A stretch of DNA of 15,690 nucleotides from Campylobacterota bacterium. Lineage in GTDB: Bacteria; Campylobacterota; Campylobacteria; Campylobacterales; SZUA-545. A program made the position numbers and the translations under genes. The notes beneath the pieces are model-generated. The model was not told the origin of the DNA and ran no database searches. It saw nothing but the letters and a program-made list of their open reading frames with translations. Where the stretch lies: NCBI GenBank assembly GCA_003561815.1, contig PWVP01000114.1, positions 1 through 15,690 on the forward strand, given 5' to 3'. Below, in pieces: positions 6,401 through 13,406 of the stretch (the first letter of the stretch is position 1; each line of letters starts with the position of its first letter).

Positions 6401-8524
6401 TCACAGATTACATGCGGATAATCCACCCCGGTCATCAATCTGGTTGACCACGGGTTCTATCCCCCGTAGATCTTCCAAAGGTATGTGACAGTACACGATG
6501 TGCCCATCTCCTGCCATCAGCCCGGGTGGCTCCTTCGCCTCGCAAATGTCGCCCAGCATTCGAGGGCATCTGGTGTGAAAGCGGCACCCTTTCGGCGGAT
6601 GTAGTGCACTCGGAACCTCATCCGGCATCCGGATTCTCTTCTGTTCTACTGAGGGATCCGGAAGAGGAACCGCAGAGAGCAGAGCCTCCGTGTATGGATG
6701 GTAGGGCGGTGAGTAGATAGCATCAGCTGGACCAACTTCGCATAGCTTTCCTAAGTACATCACGGCTACCTCGTCCGAGAAGAACCGCACAACGCTAAGA
6801 TCGTGCGCGATGAACAGCATTGTACACCGGGTTTCCCTTTGCACATCCAAGAGCAGATTGAGCACCGCCGCTTGCACGGAGACATCGAGAGAGGATACCG
6901 GTTCATCGCACACCAGCATCCTCGGCTGCGCTGCCAACGCTCGGGCAATGGCTACTCGCTGCTTCTCTCCTCCGCTCAGCTGCCGAGGGTAACGGGTGGC
7001 ATAGCTCTCGTCCAGTCTTACTGCGTGAAGGAGGTTCTTGACTTGTTCTCCCCGGTCCTCACTCTTGGATCCAGTGAGCCGCGCCAGCGGACGTCGGAGC
7101 TGAAAACCTACCGTGAATGAAGGATTCAGCGTTGCATCAGGATTCTGGAAGACCATCTGAATCTTACTCAGCAAGCCCGATCCTCGCTTAGTCACTGGTT
7201 CGGACAAGTCGGTGTCGTCATAGCGCATCTTGCCGCCCGTCAGTGCTTCGAGCCCGACGATGGTCCTTGCCAGGGTGCTCTTCCCACAGCCCGATTCGCC
7301 GACGACCCCGAGTGTCTGACCCTCCTTGACGCTCAAGCTGATACCATCTACGGCTCTTACATAGTGCCTCTCGCCAAGCCCAAGGATCCCAGCGACTGAC
7401 TGCGTCCCTGCATCGTAGTAAGTTCTGATGTCTCGCACTTCGAGTATGATCTTCTCGGTTCTCTGCATCTCCTGCGATGGATGAGCTATCGCATCCGAGT
7501 CTGAGCGACAAACGCTTGCGGAGGATTCTTGTGCACGGTGGCAGCGTACAGACGTGCCACTGCCTCTTGACTGCAGGGAAGGATGATCCTGCAGACAACG
7601 CTCGTCAGCAGAATCGCAGCGGGGGGCAAAGAAACACCCGCCGGGTAGAGCATCCGGCGAGGGAACTCGTCCCCTGATGGGATCTAGACTGCACGTCTCT
7701 TTGCTAGCCCCCACCCTTGGCACGCAGCGAATCAAGGATCGAGTGTAGGGATGCAGTGGGTTCAGAAAGATGTCATTCACTGGGGCGAGTTCAACCATCT
7801 CGCCCGCGTACATCACGCCCACCGAATCTGCCACTCGCGCAATCACGCCCATGTCGTGACTGATGAACAGAATCGCCGTATCATAATTATGGCGCAGTTC
7901 GTCGAACAAATCCAGAATGGCTGCTTCAACGGTAACGTCGAGCGCTGTTGTCGGTTCGTCTGCTATCAGAAGAGCCGGCCGATTCAGCAGCGCCATAGCG
8001 ATGAGGGCGCGTTGTTGCTGACCCCCAGAGAGCTGATGGGGAAAGCGATTCATCACCTGCGCTGGGTCGGGCATATGGACACTGCGCAGCACACTGACGC
8101 ACTCTTCACGGGCTTCACTCTTTTCAAGCTCTCGATGATTGAGTAAGACTTCCATCAGCTGATTGCCTATTCGCAGAGCCGGGTTTAGAGCCTGCATCGG
8201 ATCCTGATAAACCATCGAGATCTGGCTCCCACAAAGCCGTCTCAACTGCCTACTTGGCATCCCGCGAAGCTCCTGGCCCTGGAACTTGATACTGCCGTCA
8301 CTCACCGCGCCATTCCGCCCAAGGAAGTCAACAATCCCGAAAGCCACTGAACTCTTACCACATCCCGATTCTCCAACGAGACCCAGGGTCTCGCCACGAC
8401 CAAGCTCGAAAGAAACATCCTGCACTGCTGGAACCGGTCCCTGAAGGGTCTCGTAGGTAATGGCGAGGTGCTCCACTGACAGGACGGCGGTGGTGTCCGA
8501 GTGATTCGCACAGTCGTTGTTCAT
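6401..8524 (-). CDS. Fused dipeptide/oligopeptide ABC transporter ATPase (DppD-DppF fusion)
   Basis: 707 residues containing two complete nucleotide-binding domains. The first has Walker A GESGCGKSS (51-59), Q-loop Q107, signature LSGGQ (165-169), Walker B ALLIADE (184-190) and switch H223. The second has GESGCGKST (409-417), Q460, LSGGE (516-520), Walker B ending D540-E541 and H574. Each domain is followed by the oligopeptide-type C-terminal extension with four cysteines (297, 303, 310, 328 and 647, 653, 661, 679). In relatives these can hold an Fe-S cluster. Single-chain fusions are known (GsiA, YejF). The protein powers uptake through the two permeases encoded just upstream. The gene starts 22 bp after dppC-like ends. 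The ATG at 8524 has no obvious ribosome-binding site, so translation may depend on coupling. No motif residue is missing, so both sites should be active. Confidence 0.95.
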   Translation of the reverse strand: MNNDCANHSDTTAVLSVEHLAITYETLQGPVPAVQDVSFELGRGETLGLVGESGCGKSSVAFGIVDFLGRNGAVSDGSIKFQGQELRGMPSRQLRRLCGSQISMVYQDPMQALNPALRIGNQLMEVLLNHRELEKSEAREECVSVLRSVHMPDPAQVMNRFPHQLSGGQQQRALIAMALLNRPALLIADEPTTALDVTVEAAILDLFDELRHNYDTAILFISHDMGVIARVADSVGVMYAGEMVELAPVNDIFLNPLHPYTRSLIRCVPRVGASKETCSLDPIRGRVPSPDALPGGCFFAPRCDSADERCLQDHPSLQSRGSGTSVRCHRAQESSASVCRSDSDAIAHPSQEMQRTEKIILEVRDIRTYYDAGTQSVAGILGLGERHYVRAVDGISLSVKEGQTLGVVGESGCGKSTLARTIVGLEALTGGKMRYDDTDLSEPVTKRGSGLLSKIQMVFQNPDATLNPSFTVGFQLRRPLARLTGSKSEDRGEQVKNLLHAVRLDESYATRYPRQLSGGEKQRVAIARALAAQPRMLVCDEPVSSLDVSVQAAVLNLLLDVQRETRCTMLFIAHDLSVVRFFSDEVAVMYLGKLCEVGPADAIYSPPYHPYTEALLSAVPLPDPSVEQKRIRMPDEVPSALHPPKGCRFHTRCPRMLGDICEAKEPPGLMAGDGHIVYCHIPLEDLRGIEPVVNQIDDRGGLSACNL

Positions 8525-8546
8525 AGCTAATTGCCCGGTCCGAATC

Positions 8547-9374
8547 CTATCCGTAATAGCGACGGTTGACCTGTTGCCATCCGTCGACGATGAGGTTGAT
8601 CCCTACGACGAATGACGAGATGGCCACCGCAGGCCACAGCACGGCCCAAGGGTTGCTGAAAATGAACGAATACGCTCGCTGCACCATGTTGCCCCAGTCC
8701 GGCGCAGGTGGGGGTAGCCCAAGCCCCAGAAAGCCAAGAGTCCCGATTGAGAAGACAGCATATCCTACTCGTAGCATGGCATCCACGATGATCGGCCCGC
8801 GGGCATTGGGCAGTATCTCGACAAACATAATGTAGAGCGGCCCCTCACCTCGCAGCTTGGCTGCCGCCACATACTCGCGGGTGCGGATGTCGAGCGTCAA
8901 GCCTCGGACCAGCCGCGCTATTCCAGGAATGCCGCCAATGGCGACTGCCAGCACCACATTCGTGGCCGAAGCTCCCAGGGAGGCAATGATGATGATGTAG
9001 AGTAGGACCGTCGGGATTGCCATCAGACCGTCTAGAAGCCTCATGATAGCCTCGTCGAGCACGCCACCATAATAGCCGCCGACTAATCCAAGGGTGCACC
9101 CGATCACCAGCGAGACAAGAACAGATAGCGGGGACAGGATCAAGGTCCGGCGTGCCCCATTCGCCACGCGCGCGAGGAGATCACGGCCAACATCATCGGT
9201 CCCCAGCCAGTGGGTGCGCGACGGCCCCATGTTGGTTGACGTTGGATGCTGGGTCAGATGATCATGCGGGAGCAAGAATGGACCGACAGTCGCGACAAGG
9301 ATCCAGAAGAGCACAATCCCCACGCCGGCCACAGCCTTTGGCGATGACAACATCGGGGTAAGCTGCTTCAGCAT
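8547..9374 (-). CDS. DppC-like ABC transporter permease
   Basis: 275 residues from ATG at 9374, preceded immediately by GGGAGGAGGAGA. A longer reading from TTG at 9404 would bury that ribosome-binding site, so the downstream ATG is preferred. Features include a first membrane segment (AVAGVGIVLFWILVATVGPFL), the HWLGTDDVGRDLLARV motif typical of DppC/OppC, about five further hydrophobic segments, and the EAA coupling loop (REYVAAAKLRGEGPLYIMF) that contacts the ATPase. It forms the membrane channel with the DppB-like protein. The gap to the DppB gene is 186 bp, larger than is usual in such operons. Length is normal for the family. The transported compound cannot be read from the permease. Confidence 0.93.
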   Translation of the reverse strand: MLKQLTPMLSSPKAVAGVGIVLFWILVATVGPFLLPHDHLTQHPTSTNMGPSRTHWLGTDDVGRDLLARVANGARRTLILSPLSVLVSLVIGCTLGLVGGYYGGVLDEAIMRLLDGLMAIPTVLLYIIIIASLGASATNVVLAVAIGGIPGIARLVRGLTLDIRTREYVAAAKLRGEGPLYIMFVEILPNARGPIIVDAMLRVGYAVFSIGTLGFLGLGLPPPAPDWGNMVQRAYSFIFSNPWAVLWPAVAISSFVVGINLIVDGWQQVNRRYYG

Positions 9375-9560
9375 TCTCCTCCTCCCTCTTGGTCCGTCCG
9401 ACAATGGCGTGTCAGGATGCTAACGCTGTAAGCTCGATGCGATCCTTCGTCAAGAGACCACGATCTTGCGTGCAGAACGCTTGCCAACCGACCGGGTCTC
9501 TGCCCAAAGTGCCGGACGGGTAGAGAAGCTTGTGGCTGTATCGACCTCAGGATTGCATAG

Positions 9561-10862
9561 TTAGTCATATCTTATCCGCGGATTCAGGAAGGTGTAGATA
9601 ATATCTGCTATGAACTGCGTTCCAACCGCAAGCACGACCATCACCATAGCTCCCGCCTGAATAGCTGCGATGTCCTTGACGTTTGCCGAGTTCAGCAAGT
9701 AGGTCCCTAACCCGGGGAAGCCGAATACTGCCTCCACCACTATCCCTCCTCCCACCAGCCAGTTCACGTGGAGCATGATCACGGTTATCGGAGTGAGCAG
9801 AGCATTCTGCAGCGCGTGCTTGACGATTACTTTCCAATATGGCGTTCCCTTGAGTATGGCAGTACGGATGTACGGCGCGTCGAGTACCTCGAGCATACTG
9901 GCGCGCGTGATGCGCAAGACGTAGCCTAACTCCAGCAGGGTTAGAGTCAAGACGGGCAGAACAAGCATCTCCGGATTCTCGAATATAGCACGGCTACTAA
10001 GGAAGACAGTAGCCCCCGGAAGCCATTGAAGCCAGATGGCGAACACCAGTATCAAGAAGATCCCGGTTGCGAAATTGGGGCTGGCAGTGGTGATGAGGCC
10101 GCCGATCGAAAGAATACTGTCGATCAGGTTCCCCTCGTTTACACCGGCGACTATGCCAAAAAGGAGAGCCAGCGGCATTACTACCACAAAAGAGACCGAA
10201 GCTAGTATCGCAGAGTTCGCGAGACGACGACCCAAGACCTCGCCCACGGGGCGATTGGTGGCCACCGAGATGCCGGGATCGCCGCGGAGGAAACCTCGCT
10301 GCAATGGGATGTACCGAATGCCACCTGTGTACTCCAATCGTGCGCGGCCTACAGTAGTTGCCACGGACTCACGGATAAGGCCCTCTTGCCACAAGACAGC
10401 TCGATTCCTCGTATCGACACCCCAAAACACAGATTTGTCATTGTCGTTGATGCTCCACACATCCCCGGCCGCGTTCTTCTCAGTAGACCCATCCTCTTGC
10501 AGCTCCAGCTCGTAGAGTGTACCATCCTCCATCTGCCATTGCCTTAGAGCCCCATCCTCCCCCTCCGCCCACCAATTCTGCCTACCTGTCCTCGGGTCTT
10601 CGAGCCGACGGAGTCGTTCTCCGATCAACCTGCTAGCTCTCCAGTCGCTACCAATTAGCCAGTCAAGGTAACGCAGATGAATCGCTTCATCGAGCCCCAA
10701 TTGGCGCCTGAACATCCACACCTGCTCAGGCTGTGCATCTCGACCTAGGATGTGCCTGGCGAGGTCGCCTGGCGCTGCCTCCACGAGCAAGAAGACGGCA
10801 ACGGACACAATAAGCATCGTTATTAGCAGCGAGACACCGCGTCGAAGGATGAACTTAGCCAA
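9561..10862 (-). CDS. DppB-like ABC transporter permease with extra extracytoplasmic domain
   Basis: 433 residues, against about 310-340 in ordinary DppB. The TTG at 10862-10860 is chosen because an in-frame TAA lies two codons upstream and GAGGT precedes it; the N-terminus MAKFILRRGVSLLITMLIV is standard. Residues 42-69 (QPEQVWMFRRQLGLDEAIHLRYLDWL) match the family. An insertion of about 118 residues (71-188) follows, before the chain rejoins at GFLRGDPGISVATNRPVGEVL. The insert is rich in Trp, Asp and Gly, with repeated D-G turns (EDGALRQW, EDGTLYEL, QEDGSTEK) and W residues. It lies on the outer face between the first two membrane segments. Normal elements follow, including an EAA loop (327-355, ILKGTPYWKVIVKHALQNAL). 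The insert suggests a small beta-rich domain contacting the binding protein (inference). Confidence 0.93.
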   Translation of the reverse strand: MAKFILRRGVSLLITMLIVSVAVFLLVEAAPGDLARHILGRDAQPEQVWMFRRQLGLDEAIHLRYLDWLIGSDWRASRLIGERLRRLEDPRTGRQNWWAEGEDGALRQWQMEDGTLYELELQEDGSTEKNAAGDVWSINDNDKSVFWGVDTRNRAVLWQEGLIRESVATTVGRARLEYTGGIRYIPLQRGFLRGDPGISVATNRPVGEVLGRRLANSAILASVSFVVVMPLALLFGIVAGVNEGNLIDSILSIGGLITTASPNFATGIFLILVFAIWLQWLPGATVFLSSRAIFENPEMLVLPVLTLTLLELGYVLRITRASMLEVLDAPYIRTAILKGTPYWKVIVKHALQNALLTPITVIMLHVNWLVGGGIVVEAVFGFPGLGTYLLNSANVKDIAAIQAGAMVMVVLAVGTQFIADIIYTFLNPRIRYD

Positions 10863-11166
10863 GACTTACCTCTTAACCACGACTTACCTCAAGGAGAGGG
10901 AGTGCCCGATCGCCGTCGCTAGGCTGACATCTCCCCAATCTCAGAACATGGGTCCAAGGGGCTCAACGAATAGTCGTCTAGCCGGATTCTACGTACCCTT
11001 GGACCCAAAGACCTCTACCCACGCCCTCGCGAGACGCGCCCAATGCGCGGTGAACTCAAACTGGGATCCCCATTCGAGTTGCAGAGGTGCAATACCGGCA
11101 CCTCACGCTTTCGAACCCGCTCTACGAGATCAGTCCTGCCCACGAGAGCATCGCTTATCTGCGAAC
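10863..11166. other. 304-bp spacer between binding-protein and permease genes
   Basis: No gene is supported here. The spacer contains the long stem-loop at 10949-11007. Binding-protein genes are often separated from their permeases by such structures, which favour expression of the first gene. Confidence 0.6.
10949..11007 (-). repeat. 12-bp perfect stem-loop between binding-protein and permease genes
   Basis: TGGGTCCAAGGG (10949-10960) and CCCTTGGACCCA (10996-11007) are exact reverse complements separated by 35 bases. The element lies 160 bases after the stop of the substrate-binding protein and 87 bases before the permease start. No U-tract follows on the minus strand, so it is more likely an mRNA-stabilising or attenuating structure than a full terminator (inference). 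Confidence 0.6.
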
Positions 11167-12837
11167 CTATTCCCCCGGCTCCAGCCACACCTCTCTCAGT
11201 ATGAGGTAGTTGGTCGGATGAGCCCGGAAATCCCGGAAGGTGTTCCTGATAATCCCCCATTGATTCTGCCAAAAGGAGATGCCCACGGTGCCCCGCTCTT
11301 GCTGGATCCTCTGCAACTCGCACATGATATCCCTGCGCTCTTCAACGTCAAGCGTGCCTTGAGCCTGGGTGAGAAGCTCGTTGAACTCCTCGTCGCACCA
11401 ATGCGACTCGTTCCAGGATGCGAGCTCACCATCTGTGCAGCCGTAGGCTAGCGGTAGGGTCATCACAGCCAAGGGGCGGTGTCCCCAGCCCGTGATCCCA
11501 ACAGTGTGCTCAGTCCAAGCATCACTGTACATGCTCTGCGACATTGCATTGATGTTGATCCGGAATCCAGCTGGCGCCGCCAGCTCCTGCAACGCCTCGG
11601 CATAGGCCACGTAGTAGCCAACGTTCGGGATCGAGAGATCGAACTCCAGCCCATCAGGATACCCGGCTTCCGCCAGCAGCTCCTTCGCCCTCTCGGGATC
11701 GTATTCTGGCGGCTCCGTTGGACAGTACTCCGGATGCGCTGGACTGACGTGGGCATCAGCGCCGAGAGCTCCCTGTCCGTAGAATGCAACATTAAGAATG
11801 TGCTCGCGGTCTTGACATAGTTTCAGGGCCTGGCGAACCCGGGCGTCGTCCCACGGCTCCTGGTCAGCTCGCATCCTCAAGACTAGCGTCCGTCCAGTGG
11901 CCACAGGCTCCACGATCGCATCTGGATCATCCCGCAACGCTTCCCACGTAGCTGGTTGAGGCATGACAATGGTGTCAACCTGACCAGCCTTGAAGGCAGC
12001 TACGTAGGCTGCCTGACTCTCGCCCAAATCTACGAGGATGATCTGATCCAGATAAGGTAGTGGTTCCCCGTCCTCTCCGAGCTGCCAGTAATCATCTCTG
12101 GCGTTTAGAACGACTCGTTCACCTACAGCATACTCCTCAAGGGTGAACGGCCCTGTCCCGATGGGGGCATCAAGGATATTTCCGTCGAAGGTACGATGGT
12201 TGAGGATCATCGCCGGATAATGGTAGAGATGCTCAGGCACAGCTATCTGGGGTGAGTCAAGATGTAGTCTGACCGTGTAGTCATCGACCCTTTCAATGCC
12301 TTCAGGCTGCAGATACGACATCAGCCCCCGCACCGAGGAACCCACCTCTGGGTCCAGCCATTCCTTCATTGAGAACACAACATCGTCAGCAACGAACGGA
12401 TCGCCATTGCTGAATGTGACATCATCGCGGAGGTGAAGGGTCCATGTCTTAAGGTCTTCGCTTGCCTCCCACCTCTCTAGGAGGAACGGGTGGGTCTCAC
12501 CGTCCCAATCGGTGAAGGTCAGGTACTCGAAGACATGCCGAAGCGCAGGTAGCGCCTGCTGCTGAGCCACCCGCGCTGGGTGATCAAGCCCTGGCACGAA
12601 TGTGGCCACTCTAATGACGCCCCCCCGACTTGGCCCCTCTGGCTGCGGGTCAGGTGTGGGCTCAGGTTGTTCTGTGGGCTCTTCAGGCTCTGCTATGACC
12701 TCTGCAGGCTCTTCCGACGGAGTAGGTTCTGCAGGCTGCTCTACCGGAGCCGTCGGCTGAACGGCCTCAGGCGCACAGCTGGCGAGAAGACTGACGAGCA
12801 AGACTACTACCAGGATCCAACGCGATTCCCTTAACAT
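11167..12837 (-). CDS. Family 5 extracellular substrate-binding lipoprotein of the ABC transporter
   Basis: 556 residues from ATG at 12837, with GGGAGGG eight bases upstream. The longer TTG reading from 12852 starts inside this ribosome-binding site. The N-terminus is a lipoprotein signal: RESR, a hydrophobic stretch (WILVVVLLVSLL) and lipobox LLAS-C21. A linker of about 45 residues rich in Pro, Glu and Thr follows (for example EQPAEPTPSEEPAEV), tethering the domain away from the membrane. The mature part has family 5 features: LTFTDWDGETHPFLLERWEASEDLKTWTLHLRDDVTFSNGDPFVADDVVFS, then VRLHLDSPQ, GTGPFTLEEY, and KLCQDREHILNVAFYGQGALG. The family binds di/oligopeptides, nickel chelates, opines and other small amides. 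The ligand here is unknown. It is the first gene of the minus-strand transporter set. Confidence 0.95.
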   Translation of the reverse strand: MLRESRWILVVVLLVSLLASCAPEAVQPTAPVEQPAEPTPSEEPAEVIAEPEEPTEQPEPTPDPQPEGPSRGGVIRVATFVPGLDHPARVAQQQALPALRHVFEYLTFTDWDGETHPFLLERWEASEDLKTWTLHLRDDVTFSNGDPFVADDVVFSMKEWLDPEVGSSVRGLMSYLQPEGIERVDDYTVRLHLDSPQIAVPEHLYHYPAMILNHRTFDGNILDAPIGTGPFTLEEYAVGERVVLNARDDYWQLGEDGEPLPYLDQIILVDLGESQAAYVAAFKAGQVDTIVMPQPATWEALRDDPDAIVEPVATGRTLVLRMRADQEPWDDARVRQALKLCQDREHILNVAFYGQGALGADAHVSPAHPEYCPTEPPEYDPERAKELLAEAGYPDGLEFDLSIPNVGYYVAYAEALQELAAPAGFRININAMSQSMYSDAWTEHTVGITGWGHRPLAVMTLPLAYGCTDGELASWNESHWCDEEFNELLTQAQGTLDVEERRDIMCELQRIQQERGTVGISFWQNQWGIIRNTFRDFRAHPTNYLILREVWLEPGE

Positions 12838-13119
12838 GGTTATCCCTCCCAATTCAATCGTCTAACGGACTCACCGGAGGCCCCGAGTTGTCGAGGACAG
12901 GACAACAGATGTCACACTGCGCCCACCATAGATCGGTCACTCAAGTGTGCTGCGCCCTCGCTGACCTTGGTACTCCCGGGAAGCCACATCGGCAACTAGA
13001 GACTCTCGACACGAGACTGGCGTTCCCCTACTCCCAATGCCCTCCTTTACTCACCTTTCTGATCCACCATCGACTTCGATTCTCTGAGCACTGCAACTCC
13101 CGATCCAGACGAACGTCCC

Positions 13120-13149
13120 TGCGCCCGCCAGGCATGCCTCTCGGGCGCA
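13120..13149. repeat. 30-bp inverted repeat (15-bp arms, 13 of 15 paired)
   Basis: TGCGCCCG (13120-13127) and CGGGCGCA (13142-13149) share a centre with the inner palindrome AGGCATGCCT (13130-13139). The two are interrupted only by a two-base mismatch. The pairing is strong and the symmetry exact about 13134.5. No U-tract follows on either strand, so an operator or leader hairpin is more likely than a terminator. A separate 13-bp palindrome AGAGGACTCCTCT follows at 13151-13163. Confidence 0.5.
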
Positions 13150-13306
13150 TAGAGGACTCCTCTCCGTCCCGCAAGGCTCGAAGCGGCAACGAATAGTGTC
13201 GTGCTCTGGAATCTCGAAAACCCCACAACCTCATAAGCGGACGACGCGCTGCCTGACTTGGCGATATGAAGCCGACGAGAGCCTGATCAACTTGTTGGGT
13301 GCAGTC

Positions 13307-13335
13307 TTGACAGAATGACCCGCAGAGTGTATACT
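13307..13335 (+). promoter_or_regulatory. Strong sigma70-type promoter for AH2
   Basis: A consensus -35 TTGACA (13307-13312), a 17-base spacer and a -10 TATACT (13330-13335, five of six consensus) predict a start near 13342. That gives a leader of about 65 bases before the AH2 ATG. It is the clearest promoter in the window. Confidence 0.8.
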
Positions 13336-13372
13336 GTGAGCATACTGTTGATAATATGATAGTCATTATATC
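13329..13372. promoter_or_regulatory. Candidate operators overlapping the AH2 transcription start
   Basis: Two copies of ATACTGT (13331-13337 and 13342-13348) lie 11 bp apart, about one helical turn, starting in the -10 element. A GTATAC core sits at 13329-13334. Immediately downstream, 13350-13372 is an imperfect 23-bp palindrome with 8 of 11 arm positions matched and symmetrical ATGA/TCAT about the centre. Placement over the -10 and start site suits repression, probably by the neighbouring GntR protein (inference). Confidence 0.45.
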
Positions 13373-13406
13373 GCAGCTTCGCGACTTTGTCAAGGAGGAG
13401 CAGCAA

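Larger units (their letters stand above)
12838..13406. promoter_or_regulatory. Divergent intergenic region between binding-protein gene and AH2
   Basis: About 570 bp holds the promoters of two divergent units. On the plus side a strong promoter and candidate operators for AH2 lie at 13307-13372. On the minus side no convincing -35/-10 pair was recognised for the transporter. Hairpins are present at 13004-13016 (TCTCG-ACA-CGAGA), 13120-13149 and 13151-13163. No gene was recognised in the region. Confidence 0.6.

Noticed and set aside
10750..11451. 233-codon plus-strand open frame
   Set aside because: It overlaps the antisense strands of the DppB-like gene and the binding-protein gene, and has low-complexity, non-family composition.
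13356..13406. Upstream in-frame ATG of AH2 at 13356
   Set aside because: It has no ribosome-binding site and lies only about 14 bases from the predicted transcription start. The ATG at 13407 has AAGGAGG at good spacing and gives the standard family N-terminus.
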